From Treponema saccharophilum DSM 2985 (GTDB lineage: Bacteria > Spirochaetota > Spirochaetia > Treponematales > Treponemataceae): a stretch of DNA of 64,000 bases. Where the stretch lies: contig NZ_AGRW01000047.1 in NCBI RefSeq assembly GCF_000255555.1, positions 62,001 through 126,000 of the forward strand, written 5' to 3'. The notes beneath the pieces are model-generated. The model was not told the origin of the DNA, did no database searches, and was given only the letters and a program-made list of their open reading frames with translations. This document shows, piece after piece, positions 17,627-26,298 of the stretch. Every line of letters starts with the position of its first letter. The first letter of the stretch is position 1. Both the position numbers and the translations under genes were made by a program.

Positions 17627-18322
17627 ATGAACATCAGGAAATTGCTTTTTGCCGCGCTCATCATCCGCATCCTTCCCGTTTTTGCGGAGGACTCGGAATG
17701 CAAGCTCGGCGGGAAATGGTACTGCAGGCAGGTCTTCGACGGGAACGGGCGGCAGATTACGAATTTCAGGAACTGGGAGCTCATCTCCGACTACTTCGTC
17801 TCGCCCGAAAGGGACAAGCTGCTCGTCTACCACCGGCCGGACAAGGCGCGCGCGTTCCTCATCACGCTCTACGACCTGCGCACGGGGAACATCATCGCGG
17901 AGAGGGAGCCGGGCTGGGCATGCTTCGGCGTCAGCTGGATGAAGGAGCACCTCGTCTACAAATGGGCGACGACGGGCGGCGGGATGCGGTTTGAGTACAG
18001 GAACTACAAGACGCTCGACGTCGAGAAGACCGTCACGGCGTTTTTTCCGTTCGAGGACGAGGAGGACGACATCCTCATCGAATCCTCGTACTTCTACGCC
18101 GACAGGAAAATCGTCTTCAGGAAATTCTCCGACGGAAACGAAATCAGGACGCTCGACCTTGCCGACGAGCTTTCAAAAAGGGGAATATACACGAGCGGCG
18201 CGGGCGTCTCCGACATCGAGAAGACGGGAAAGCGGAAATACAAAATCACGGTCGGATACAACCCCTCGGAGGAAGGACACGAGAACGAGGACTGCACCAC
18301 CGAGATTGAGCTTGAGCCGTAA
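17627..18322 (+). CDS. Exported protein of unknown function
   Basis: A 231-residue protein with an N-terminal signal peptide (about 1-20, cleavage near VFA-ED). The mature part has WD/beta-propeller-like strand patterns such as LITLYDLRTGNIIAEREPG. It ends in acidic residues. No family or catalytic motif was recognised. It follows the small membrane protein by 4 bp. Confidence 0.6.
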   Translation: MNIRKLLFAALIIRILPVFAEDSECKLGGKWYCRQVFDGNGRQITNFRNWELISDYFVSPERDKLLVYHRPDKARAFLITLYDLRTGNIIAEREPGWACFGVSWMKEHLVYKWATTGGGMRFEYRNYKTLDVEKTVTAFFPFEDEEDDILIESSYFYADRKIVFRKFSDGNEIRTLDLADELSKRGIYTSGAGVSDIEKTGKRKYKITVGYNPSEEGHENEDCTTEIELEP

Positions 18323-18447
18323 ATGGGAGAACCATGGGCATTGCTTGAACCATACAAGTCCGACATCAAATCAAACGTCAACGGAAAAAGTATTGCCCGG
18401 GGTCTTGAAAATTATGATTTCGCTTTTGGTTGGTGTGGGCATTTGGA

Positions 18448-18780
18448 TTACACTCCAAGTTTCTCGCACAACGGCATCATTTTTTCGATTGCGGCGACAA
18501 TGCGTTTTTGTTCGGCAAGGGGCGGGAGAGGAAACAATGACGAAATAACATCTTCTCTTGCAATTCCCGGAATCATAGATTTAGCTTTTGATTTAAGATT
18601 CTCAATTTGTGTTGTTAAATAGATTTTTACATATCCTAAACTAATTTTTTCTGATGAACGGATAGACATAACCTGTCTTGCGATATGAACTTTTTTTTCT
18701 TTCAAAAAAGCCATTTCTCCAACAGTTCCTTTACAAGTCAACAACAAATCATCTTTTATTGCAACCGATTTTGGAGTTTG
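18448..18780 (-). pseudogene. Type I restriction specificity subunit (HsdS) remnant
   Basis: The 110-codon open frame gives SVAIKDDLLLTCKGTVGEMA, then ARQVMSIRSS and DVISSLFPLPPLAEQKRIV, ending at LGV. These are the end of a target-recognition domain and the start of the conserved coiled coil of HsdS. The frame begins right after a TGA and stops early, so both ends are missing. No HsdM or HsdR is nearby. It is the scar of a lost type I restriction system. The flanks 18323-18447 and 18781-18917 hold no gene. Confidence 0.75.
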
Positions 18781-18917
18781 TCAAAAACTGAATCGTTTTT
18801 CAGCCCGCGCATAATCGGGAATTTTTCCCGTGTACAATTCTTCCATTAAATGGTATTGTCATAATAACCTGTTTTTCCATTCGGGAAAAACGCACCAAAC
18901 AAGCAAGAAGGAATCGT

Positions 18918-19712
18918 ATGAATACACCTGCAGAAATCGCTAATTTGTACATCATGGTCGGCGACGGAAAGACGACGCGAAAATCTTGGGTCATGTTCGT
19001 CCTCGCAGTATTCGCCGGGATTTTCATCGCATTGGGAGGTCTGACAAGCCAGATTGTGTCATGCGGTGTCGTGCCTGTCGCGCTCGGAAGGTTTTTGAGC
19101 GGGCTTGTCTTCCCTATCGGGCTGATGATGGTAATCATCGCGGGCGGCGAGCTTTTCACCGGAAACTGCCTCATCTTCATCTCCGTCCTGTCGAAAAACA
19201 CGTACATGACGGCGATGCTCAGAAGCTGGTTCTTCGTCTACCTCGGGAACCTCGTCGGCGGCGTCATCGTCTCGGCGCTCGTCAATTTCGGGCACGTCCT
19301 GAGCATGTATGACGGGGAGCTTGCGCGGCTCGCGGTAAGCACCGCAAAGGCGAAGGTTTCGATGCCGTTCATCGACGCGATGATAAAGGGAATTCTCTGC
19401 AACTTCCTCGTCTGCATCGCGGTCTGGGTCTCCTTCTCAACAGAGGAGGTTCCCGGAAAAATCGTGGCGCTCTACCTTCCGATTGTGCTTTTCGTCATAT
19501 GCGGGTTCGAGCACTCTGTCGCAAACATGTATTTCATCCCGACGGGGCTGATTGCGACGCACGTCTACGGATACACGGCGGAAGGGCTTACCTGGCTGAA
19601 TTTCTTCTGGAAGAATCTCCTTCCCGTGACGATAGGAAACATCATCGGCGGCTCGATTCTCGTCGGCGCCGGATATTGGCTCGTGTTCCTCACGCAGCGC
19701 GACGACGACTAA
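18918..19712 (+). CDS. Formate/nitrite channel (FNT family)
   Basis: A 264-residue membrane protein with six helices. FNT signatures are GGELFTGNC in the second helix region and CGFEHSVANMYF, with the gating His, near residue 200. FNT pentamers pass formate, nitrite, lactate or hydrosulfide, and the sequence does not decide which. In an anaerobe, formate export or uptake is the likely role. AAGGAA lies 6 bp before the ATG. It is monocistronic with its own terminator. Confidence 0.9.
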   Translation: MNTPAEIANLYIMVGDGKTTRKSWVMFVLAVFAGIFIALGGLTSQIVSCGVVPVALGRFLSGLVFPIGLMMVIIAGGELFTGNCLIFISVLSKNTYMTAMLRSWFFVYLGNLVGGVIVSALVNFGHVLSMYDGELARLAVSTAKAKVSMPFIDAMIKGILCNFLVCIAVWVSFSTEEVPGKIVALYLPIVLFVICGFEHSVANMYFIPTGLIATHVYGYTAEGLTWLNFFWKNLLPVTIGNIIGGSILVGAGYWLVFLTQRDDD

Positions 19713-19734
19713 AAACACAGCGCGCCTTCGAAAC

Positions 19735-19764
19735 CCCGGAAATTCGCTTTCCGGGATTTTTTTT
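19735..19764 (+). terminator. Rho-independent terminator
   Basis: CCCGGAAA / TTTCCGGG stem with a 5-nt loop followed by A and eight T, ending the formate/nitrite channel transcript. Confidence 0.9.
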
Positions 19765-19827
19765 GCCCGGACTCGGCCCCGTGGCGACGAAAGAGAACCC
19801 GCCGGAAAACGGGGCGGCCCGTCCCCA

Positions 19828-20772
19828 TCAGGAAGCCGATTTCCCGCCCGTCATTTTCCGCCAGAGCGCGGAGGCAAGGACGAAAACGGTTATTCCGGCA
19901 AAGACCTGAAGCGGAAAGAACGCAACGGACTCGGCGGGGATGAGGAGCGCGAGGACGCACAGCGCGGCGGCAGGAGGAAAGACCATCCCGAAAAGCCGGA
20001 CAAGCGCGATACTTGCGGCAGACGAAACGAAAGCGGCGGACGAAAGCGGCAGGCCGAGCCCAGCACAGAAAGCGAGCCGGCACAGCGAGCCTGAGAGCGC
20101 GCAGAGCGTGATGAGGGCGACGGCGGAGAACGGGCGGGACATCGCGCGGCTGCCCCTACCGGAAAGCTCCGTGAACGCGACGACAAGCGGCGGAGCCACG
20201 ATGAATTTCAGCCCGGCGGGAATCGCGAATGCCGAAAGCGCGCAGACGACGGCCATTCTGAAAACCAGAACGGGAACGAATTCGCGCACGGGAACGGAGA
20301 CGCTTCCGCCCTTCACCGCCTCGGCAATCCCGAGCCGCACCGCGACGGCGCGTAGAACGACGACGAGCACCGTCAGGAAGAAAGCGGCGGCGACATAGAC
20401 GAAGCTCCGCGTCTGAATGAGGACAGGAAGCGCGATTGCCGAGACGAGCGGCGCGAACGTCGTCCTCGACGCGAAAAGCACGAGCTGCCCCAAAAGCACC
20501 GCGGCGGCGAACTGGACGGGAACGGGGGCCGGCACGAAACGGACAATCAGGACGCCCAGGACGGCGCAGAGCGACACGCAGAGCACCATCCGAACGTATC
20601 CTGTCGTCCAGACGAGGCGCGGGGAAAGGAAGCATCCCGCGCACAATGCCGCGACTTCCGGGAAGATGATTTCCCGCTCGCAAAAGAACTCGGCCACGCC
20701 GACCATCAGAACGACAACAGCCATCATGAACGCGGAGGCGCGAAGCACTCTCCTTCCGAAAAGAGTTTCCAT
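19828..20772 (-). CDS. Multi-pass membrane protein, HPP-family-like
   Basis: A 314-residue protein with about eight helices arranged as two similar halves. The segment EREIIFPEVAALCAGCFL resembles the start of HPP-type integral membrane proteins, some of which have been linked to nitrite uptake. The assignment is tentative. AGGA lies 8 bp before the ATG at 20772; an upstream in-frame ATG at 20787 has no site. It lies convergent to the FNT channel and downstream of nhaC, from which a terminator separates it. Confidence 0.6.
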   Translation of the reverse strand: METLFGRRVLRASAFMMAVVVLMVGVAEFFCEREIIFPEVAALCAGCFLSPRLVWTTGYVRMVLCVSLCAVLGVLIVRFVPAPVPVQFAAAVLLGQLVLFASRTTFAPLVSAIALPVLIQTRSFVYVAAAFFLTVLVVVLRAVAVRLGIAEAVKGGSVSVPVREFVPVLVFRMAVVCALSAFAIPAGLKFIVAPPLVVAFTELSGRGSRAMSRPFSAVALITLCALSGSLCRLAFCAGLGLPLSSAAFVSSAASIALVRLFGMVFPPAAALCVLALLIPAESVAFFPLQVFAGITVFVLASALWRKMTGGKSAS

Positions 20773-20789
20773 TTTTTTTCCTGTCATCC

Positions 20790-20826
20790 AAAAAAAATCC
20801 GGGCATCATTCCGAAAATCCGCCCGG
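20790..20826 (-). terminator. Rho-independent terminator
   Basis: On the minus strand CCGGGC / GCCCGG with a 16-nt loop is followed by A and eight T. It ends the antiporter operon just before the next gene. Confidence 0.8.
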
Positions 20827-20881
20827 GAAAAACGCGCGGGAATGTTCCGCCATGAAGGGAATTCCGCGCGCAGTTTGTACG

Positions 20882-22408
20882 TCACCTCTTTTTTGCCGCC
20901 CTTCTCTTCATGAAGACGAGCATGGAAATGAGGAGCGCGACGCCGAAAACCCACGAGATTACGGCGCTCGCCACGATTCCGAGGATTTGCGCGAATCCCG
21001 CGACGATGTATGTCAAAAACGACACGAGCGCCACGGAAATCGCATACGGAAGCTGCGTCGCGACGTGGTTGATGTGGTCGCACTGGGCGCCAGCGCTCGC
21101 CATAATCGTCGTGTCGGAAATCGGGGAGATGTGGTCGCCGCACACGGCTCCCGCCATGCACGCCGAAATCGAGATGATGCGGAGAGAGCCTTCAGGAAAC
21201 GCCGCGATGCAAATCGGGATAAGGATGCCGAACGTTCCCCAGGACGTTCCCGTCGCGAACGCCAGGAAAAGCGCAATCACGAAAATCATCGCGGGCAGGA
21301 AATTCTGGAAGCCCACCGCGCTCCCCCCGACAAGCCCCGCGACGTATTTTGCCGCGCCGAGGCTGTCCGTCATCGCTTTCAGCGTCCAGGCAAGCGTGAG
21401 AATCAGAATCGCGGGAACCATCGCCTTGAAGCCGTCCGGAATGCAGAGCATGGCCGACTTGAACGAAATAACGCGCCGCGGAATGTAGAAAAGAAGCGTG
21501 AGCAGAAAAGCGGAGAACGAGCCAAGGACAAGCCCTATCGACGCGTCGCTCGATGCGAAAGCGTTCACGAAATCAAGGTAGTTCTCGTTTCCAGAGGTGA
21601 AGAAGCCGCCCGTGTAGACCATCGACACGACGCAGAAGAGAATCAGAAGCGCAATCGGGAGGACAAGGTCAATCACCTTGCCGTTTTTCTTCACGACCTC
21701 GGTGTCGTCCCCGCTTGAGCCCGAGCCGGCGAGCGCGAGCGGATTTTCCCACTTCGCCATCTCGCCGTATTCGAAGCGCATGAAGGCCATCGAGAAAACC
21801 ATGATGAGCGTGAAAAACGCGTAGAAGTTGAACGGGATTGCCTTGCAGAAAAGCGCGATTCCGTTCTCGCCCTCGCTCACGAAGCCGCTCACCGCTGCCG
21901 CCCACGAGCTGATGGGCGCGATGATGCACACCGGCGCGGCCGTCGCGTCGATAAGGTAGGCGAGCTTCGATTTCGACACGCCGTACTTGTCGGTGACGCT
22001 TTTCATCACCGAGCCGACGGTGAGGCAGTTGAAATAATCGTCGATGAAAATCAGAATGCCGAGGCAGACCGTCGCGATTTGGGCGCCGACCTTGCTTTTG
22101 ATATGCTTTTTTGCCCAGTCGCCGAAAGCAGCAGAGCCGCCCGCCTTGTTCATCAGCGCGACCATCGTTCCCAAAACGACGAGGAAGACGAGAATTCCCA
22201 CGTTCCACTTGTCGGAAAGCTGCGCAATCATCCCGTCCTTGAAGACGTGATTGAAAAATCCCGAAAATCCGCTTGAGGCGTCGCTCGCATAAAAAACGCC
22301 CCCGATTACGATTCCGACAAAAAGCGAAGAGTATACTTCCTTTGTGCAGAGCGCCAGCACAATCGCGACGACGGCAGGCACTAAAGACAAAAATGAGTTC
22401 GTTGCCAT
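20882..22408 (-). CDS. nhaC: Na+/H+ antiporter, NhaC family
   Basis: A 508-residue antiporter of full NhaC length with about twelve helices. It has the conserved FIDDYFNCLTVGSVM in the first half and CGDHISPISDTTIMASAGA in the second, both typical of NhaC transport cores. It exchanges Na+ or another cation or small acid for protons across the inner membrane. GAAGGAAA precedes the ATG. The preceding 58-residue gene ends 19 bp upstream, so the two share a transcript. Confidence 0.9.
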   Translation of the reverse strand: MATNSFLSLVPAVVAIVLALCTKEVYSSLFVGIVIGGVFYASDASSGFSGFFNHVFKDGMIAQLSDKWNVGILVFLVVLGTMVALMNKAGGSAAFGDWAKKHIKSKVGAQIATVCLGILIFIDDYFNCLTVGSVMKSVTDKYGVSKSKLAYLIDATAAPVCIIAPISSWAAAVSGFVSEGENGIALFCKAIPFNFYAFFTLIMVFSMAFMRFEYGEMAKWENPLALAGSGSSGDDTEVVKKNGKVIDLVLPIALLILFCVVSMVYTGGFFTSGNENYLDFVNAFASSDASIGLVLGSFSAFLLTLLFYIPRRVISFKSAMLCIPDGFKAMVPAILILTLAWTLKAMTDSLGAAKYVAGLVGGSAVGFQNFLPAMIFVIALFLAFATGTSWGTFGILIPICIAAFPEGSLRIISISACMAGAVCGDHISPISDTTIMASAGAQCDHINHVATQLPYAISVALVSFLTYIVAGFAQILGIVASAVISWVFGVALLISMLVFMKRRAAKKR

Positions 22409-22427
22409 TTTATTTCCTTCTGAAATC

Positions 22428-22604
22428 CTAATTTTTGAGCGTGGTGAAATCCGCTTCGAGTGGTTTTGTCACCCCCGCGTCCTGAAGTTTTTTCATGATT
22501 TTTATGACGTAGTTGAGCTCGTCAAGATTTGTTGCCGCGCAGTATGTCTTTATCTGCACAAGCGCTTTGAGCGCCTTCTCGTTTGAAACTTCGATTGTTT
22601 CCAT
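22428..22604 (-). CDS. Small 58-residue protein encoded before nhaC
   Basis: The frame starts METIEVSNEKALKALVQ, continues IKTYCAATNLDELNYVI, and ends in ADFTTLKN before TAG. It is predicted to be mostly helical and soluble. AAGGTGAGG lies about 9 bp before the ATG, and GC-rich third positions match the neighbours, so it looks like a real gene. It sits between a TATAAT promoter and nhaC and may modulate the antiporter or be an independent small protein. No family was recognised. Confidence 0.65.
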   Translation of the reverse strand: METIEVSNEKALKALVQIKTYCAATNLDELNYVIKIMKKLQDAGVTKPLEADFTTLKN

Positions 22605-22678
22605 AAAAATACCTCACCTTCCGGTTATTGCGGAGCACGGGGCAGCCGAAAGCAGTCCGCGGTGCTTTTCCGGCTCCC

Positions 22679-22707
22679 ATTATATTAATTTTGAATAAGT
22701 TCAAAAA
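22679..22707 (-). promoter_or_regulatory. Promoter of the nhaC operon
   Basis: On the minus strand TTTTTG, a 17-bp spacer and a perfect TATAAT. The leader of about 68 nt before the small gene can form GCAC/GTGC and AGCCG/CGGCT pairings. No known riboswitch was recognised. Confidence 0.5.
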
Positions 22708-22730
22708 TACTTGTTTTCTGACAAATACCG

Positions 22731-22759
22731 CGGATGCTCAGGACTTTTTCAGCATGACA
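22731..22759 (+). repeat. Dispersed element, half copy
   Basis: Only the second hairpin is present (GGATGCT...TCAGCATGACA), with a changed loop. It marks the left border of the AT-rich half. Confidence 0.55.
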
Positions 22760-22790
22760 AGGAGAAGTTTTTTTCCTCGTAAATTCTCCG

Positions 22791-23054
22791 TCAAGCCGAA
22801 TAGATATACATTTCCAAGAAAAAATACCAGAGCCCCACCATGCTAAAATGCAGGAGCGAGAAAAAGAACACTTTCGAGAAAAATCGGCATTCCTTGTTCG
22901 CCCACGCAAGCACAGAAAACAAAAGCCCGCCGACTGACAGCACAATCAAGGCGAACCAAACAAAAATGCCGAACTCAAATGATTTTATCACGAATTCGAG
23001 CGCACAGAAAACAAACGGCGTGTATGCGCAAGACTTGGCAATTTTGTATCTCAG
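22791..23054 (-). CDS. Small membrane protein with apparent CTG start
   Basis: An 87-residue protein with three hydrophobic segments. It aligns at its N-terminus with the protein at 26857-27135: RYKIAKSC here, MYKIARRC there. The codon at the homologous start position is CTG (23052-23054), 6 bp after AGGAG. Either CTG is used or the start codon has been lost. The first ATG-like option further in would remove the first helix. The ribosome site overlaps the stop of the SH3 gene upstream, so translation would be coupled. Confidence 0.5.
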   Translation of the reverse strand: MRYKIAKSCAYTPFVFCALEFVIKSFEFGIFVWFALIVLSVGGLLFSVLAWANKECRFFSKVFFFSLLHFSMVGLWYFFLEMYIYSA

Positions 23055-23063
23055 CTTTTTCTC

Positions 23064-24425
23064 CTACTCCAAATATCCGCCGAAAACCCAGCCTGTGCTG
23101 ACTTCGCCACCTTCAACAAAATGCTCATCGTTCACCGCTTCCACTTTCGCCCAGCTTGCCATAACGCCGTCGATTTGCTCCTGTTCGCCAACTTGCACAA
23201 TCTTTAGCAGCGTGCCAGCTTCAAGCGTTCCCAAAACTTGTGCGTCAAGATTCGGTTTTTCTCGCATCTTCAAACGGCAAATCGGATTTACAAAATCGTT
23301 TTGTTTGTGCGTCTTGCTCCGTCCTTGCGGTTCGCCGTCGGTCTTGCTTGTTTTGCTGAACTTGTACGGATTTGTTTCGTCTTGCAAATAGAGCGTAACT
23401 TCGTTCTGTGTTATTTCTTTGCCAATGTGCTCAAACTCGTAAACTGCAACGCCGTTTTCTGTAAAAAAATGATTGCTCAAGCCTTTGTATTTTTCTCTGA
23501 CCTTGTACATGCAGATATTATTGAGGGAACAGAAGATGTCGTCCTTGGGCTCAAGTGCAAAAATCAAGATATACTCGCCGCCGCTGGCAGAAATCCCGTA
23601 AGAAAAAGATTTTTCTTCCAGAATCGGCACAGGATTTTTCATATTGAGCGGATACAAAAGCCTGTATTTTTTGTCGTACCATAATGCAGGAAGTCTTTGA
23701 CTTTTGCCGTCGCAGTCGATGAAATACGGAATGTAGCTTAAGAAGTTTGATGAATCCTCTGTGTTTACGGTTCTCAAAGCCCGCTCGATTTCATTGAACG
23801 CTATACCCGTGCTTTTGCTCGTAATGCGCTTCAGCACCGCTTGAAAGGCAATACTCATTTTTCTTCCTTTTCCGTTCCTCGCGAAAATAAGGCTGCTCAA
23901 AGGCGCAATGTCGATTCCCCGAATGTAGCCTCCAGTGCGAAGATAATAAATCGGGTAAAGCAAGCCGTCTTCTATTCCGAAGCCTGCAATGCCGTAGACA
24001 GAAATCTTTTCTCCCGCTGGCTCAAAACTCAGCGTCCCAAAATCTTCTTCATCAACATCTTCCCAAAAAGATAGCGTATCCCTCACGACAATACATTCCA
24101 CGCCCTTAAAACCTTTGCCGTCCAGAGAAAGATTTGGGAGCGCGTATTTGTATTCTACAGGAAAATCGTCCCAGCAAAGTTCTTCTTCTTGCCTTTTTGG
24201 TCGCATATAAGTCACGCCTTTGACGTATGGAAAAAACTCCGCCTGAATTGAGCCATGTTCTTTTACATCTTCAAGCAACTCGCTTTCGCTATATAGCGGG
24301 GAAGAGGGACTGCTGATATATTTGTATGCTCTTGAGTCCAAATCAACGCTGCCATCAGCGACCCCCGCGCTCATTCGCATTGAAAAAAGCAAAACCAATG
24401 CAACAACGTTTCTCATTCTTTTCAT
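23064..24425 (-). CDS. Exported SH3-domain protein, paralogous family member 1
   Basis: A 453-residue protein with a signal peptide (about 1-22). The core contains the family signature GIEDGLLYPIYY followed by YIRGIDIA (near 155-180). The C-terminal bacterial SH3 domain (about 378-453) begins VNPICRLKMREKPNLDA and ends TGWVFGGYLE. SH3 domains of this type bind cell-wall peptides or other proteins in the periplasm. Unlike its relatives it lacks a clear N-terminal SH3 copy. GGAG lies just before the ATG; longer in-frame extensions run into a repeat and were rejected. Confidence 0.75.
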   Translation of the reverse strand: MKRMRNVVALVLLFSMRMSAGVADGSVDLDSRAYKYISSPSSPLYSESELLEDVKEHGSIQAEFFPYVKGVTYMRPKRQEEELCWDDFPVEYKYALPNLSLDGKGFKGVECIVVRDTLSFWEDVDEEDFGTLSFEPAGEKISVYGIAGFGIEDGLLYPIYYLRTGGYIRGIDIAPLSSLIFARNGKGRKMSIAFQAVLKRITSKSTGIAFNEIERALRTVNTEDSSNFLSYIPYFIDCDGKSQRLPALWYDKKYRLLYPLNMKNPVPILEEKSFSYGISASGGEYILIFALEPKDDIFCSLNNICMYKVREKYKGLSNHFFTENGVAVYEFEHIGKEITQNEVTLYLQDETNPYKFSKTSKTDGEPQGRSKTHKQNDFVNPICRLKMREKPNLDAQVLGTLEAGTLLKIVQVGEQEQIDGVMASWAKVEAVNDEHFVEGGEVSTGWVFGGYLE

Positions 24426-24460
24426 AATCTTCTCCTCTTTGTCCAAGTTACACATGAAAG

Positions 24461-24545
24461 CAGATGCTGAATCGACTTCTGCATGACGGGAAATGACTTC
24501 AGCATGACGGTGTTTTGTCATTCCGAACTCGTTTCGGAATCTATC
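24461..24545 (-). repeat. Dispersed two-hairpin element, inverted order
   Basis: On the plus strand two degenerate second hairpins (AGATGCTGAA..., CTTCAGCATGACGG) come before the first hairpin (ATTCCGAACTCGTTTCGGAAT). The last bases overlap the stop codon of the next SH3 gene. Confidence 0.7.
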
Positions 24546-26298
24546 GCACATATCCGCCGAAAACCCAGCCAGTGCTGACTTCGCCACCTTCAACAAAATA
24601 CTCTTCGTTCACCGCCTCAACCTTGAGCCATTTGCCTTTTATGCCGTCAATCACAACCCAGTTGTTGCCGTCAACGTCAACGATTTTCAGCAGCGTGCCA
24701 GCGTCAAGAGTGCCAAAAACAAGAGCGTCAAGGTTCGGCTCTGCTCTCATTTTAAGGCGGCAAATCGGATTTACATAAAAATCAGGCTCACCAGCGGGGC
24801 GTTCAGGCTTTGGCTCTCCATCGTATTTTTTTACAAAGCGGAAAGTATTGTCGTGTTGCTTGTCCTCAAAGATTCGGGTTTCGTTCTTGGTGACTTTGCC
24901 GCTCTCGTCCGTCTGGTATTCATAAACATAAAGCGCGTCGGCATAATGCTCGGAAGAAGGTGCAAAGAAATGATTTGCAATGCCTTTCGGGGCTTTTCTG
25001 GAATTGTCGGAAGTTGTTATTGAATAAGTGCAGATTTCTTTGGCTTTTGCCTCGTCTCCGCTTGTTTTTAGCGAATAGAGCGTCGTGGATTGATTTATGG
25101 TTCTCTTTTTTTCGTTGAAATCTCCGACCGCGATTTGCTCAAGAATTGCAGGGGGATTTGCTGTTGCAAGATTTTTTGGGCACAAAATGCGAAGAAAGCC
25201 GTTTTTCTTGGTCAAATCTTTTGGCGAAAGGCAGTAGCACTTTTTGTCTTTGTCTTTGAAACACATCGCGGAAATCTCGGTTGTGCCATTAAGAAAAGCC
25301 AAATCGTAAGTTTTTTTGTCGCTCAAAACTTTTTCGATTTCCTCTTTGTGAAAGCCTGTATCGCTGTTTTCGTCTGTCCGAACGTTCGTGTATGCTGTCT
25401 GATAAACAAAATCAAGTCCTTTTTCTTCCGAGATGAATGCGTGAGAAGAGTCGTAAATGTTTGCTATGTCGATTCCGCGGATTTTGCCTGCGCGGTTATT
25501 CACGAGGGCGGAATAAATGGGATAAAGCGTCTTTGTTTTAAGCTCGATTCCCCAGCCGCAAATGCCAAGCAAGCCGACGCGGGTAAAAGGAGGAAGCAGT
25601 TTTATCGTGTGGTATCTTGGATTTTCAGCGCTCTTTCCTTCCGTGTCCGTGTCCAAGAAAAAGGCTTCGCGCACGGTAAGAGCAAAAACATTTCTTGTCT
25701 CGCTTTTGGCAAAATAGTTAAAAACATTGCTTGTCTCTCTTGTGGCAAAGTAATTCGGGAGCGCGCGATTGTAATACGGATATTTGTCCCGCCAGCTTCC
25801 CACAGAATACTGCGAGTACTTGAAAGCCCACTTTGCAAACTCATCATCTTCGTCATAAATCATATAGTTGGTCTCAAAATCATCGCAAAAATCTGGAAAA
25901 TGATTGAAGCCGCGCTGTTTTATCTGCTTTTTTAGCTCGTCAGCGTAAAAACTTGGGAATGCGTCATCAAGATAAGCGCCGAAAACCCAGCCGTATTCGT
26001 CTTTTTTCTTGTCTTTGCGATGCTCTGGATAAAGCAGGATTTTCACCCAATAATCTTCTGTTCCGTCAATCGTCGCTTTTTCGCCGATTTCCACAGGGAT
26101 AACATAATCCGAGTCCAAAAGAGTCGCTATTTTCTTTGCGCTCAAGCTCGGCTCGCTTCGAACGTTCAAGCCTTCTTTTGAGTCAACATAAAACCCGTGC
26201 AGTTTTCCGCTCAAATAAAAGCGCATTTTGTTTGCTGAAAACGCACAAAAGGCATTGAGCAAAACAAATGCAATAAAAATAATTTTCTTTGCTTTCAT
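24541..26298 (-). CDS. Exported SH3-domain protein, paralogous family member 2
   Basis: A 585-residue protein with signal peptide (about 1-22, LLNAFCAFS-AN), an N-terminal SH3 domain (about 36-112, VDSKEGLNVRSEPSL to YGWVFGAYL) and a C-terminal SH3 domain (about 508-585). Between them lies the family core with GWGIELKTKTLYPIY and IRGIDIAN. A 39-bp tandem duplication (about 25686-25763) gives the repeated NYFA..ET.NVF motif near residue 190. The start overlaps the phosphoesterase stop (ATGA), so the two are coupled. The signal peptide is nearly identical to that of the gene starting at 29597. Confidence 0.8.
   Translation of the reverse strand: MKAKKIIFIAFVLLNAFCAFSANKMRFYLSGKLHGFYVDSKEGLNVRSEPSLSAKKIATLLDSDYVIPVEIGEKATIDGTEDYWVKILLYPEHRKDKKKDEYGWVFGAYLDDAFPSFYADELKKQIKQRGFNHFPDFCDDFETNYMIYDEDDEFAKWAFKYSQYSVGSWRDKYPYYNRALPNYFATRETSNVFNYFAKSETRNVFALTVREAFFLDTDTEGKSAENPRYHTIKLLPPFTRVGLLGICGWGIELKTKTLYPIYSALVNNRAGKIRGIDIANIYDSSHAFISEEKGLDFVYQTAYTNVRTDENSDTGFHKEEIEKVLSDKKTYDLAFLNGTTEISAMCFKDKDKKCYCLSPKDLTKKNGFLRILCPKNLATANPPAILEQIAVGDFNEKKRTINQSTTLYSLKTSGDEAKAKEICTYSITTSDNSRKAPKGIANHFFAPSSEHYADALYVYEYQTDESGKVTKNETRIFEDKQHDNTFRFVKKYDGEPKPERPAGEPDFYVNPICRLKMRAEPNLDALVFGTLDAGTLLKIVDVDGNNWVVIDGIKGKWLKVEAVNEEYFVEGGEVSTGWVFGGYVR

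Noticed and set aside
20417-21718. A 433-codon plus-strand frame opposite the antiporter and HPP-like genes
   Set aside because: Arg/Glu-rich low-complexity translation, no ribosome site, and complete overlap with well-supported membrane protein genes.
24426-24596. Longer start for the SH3 gene at 23064
   Set aside because: The extension runs through the repeat element and would place charged sequence before a good signal peptide.
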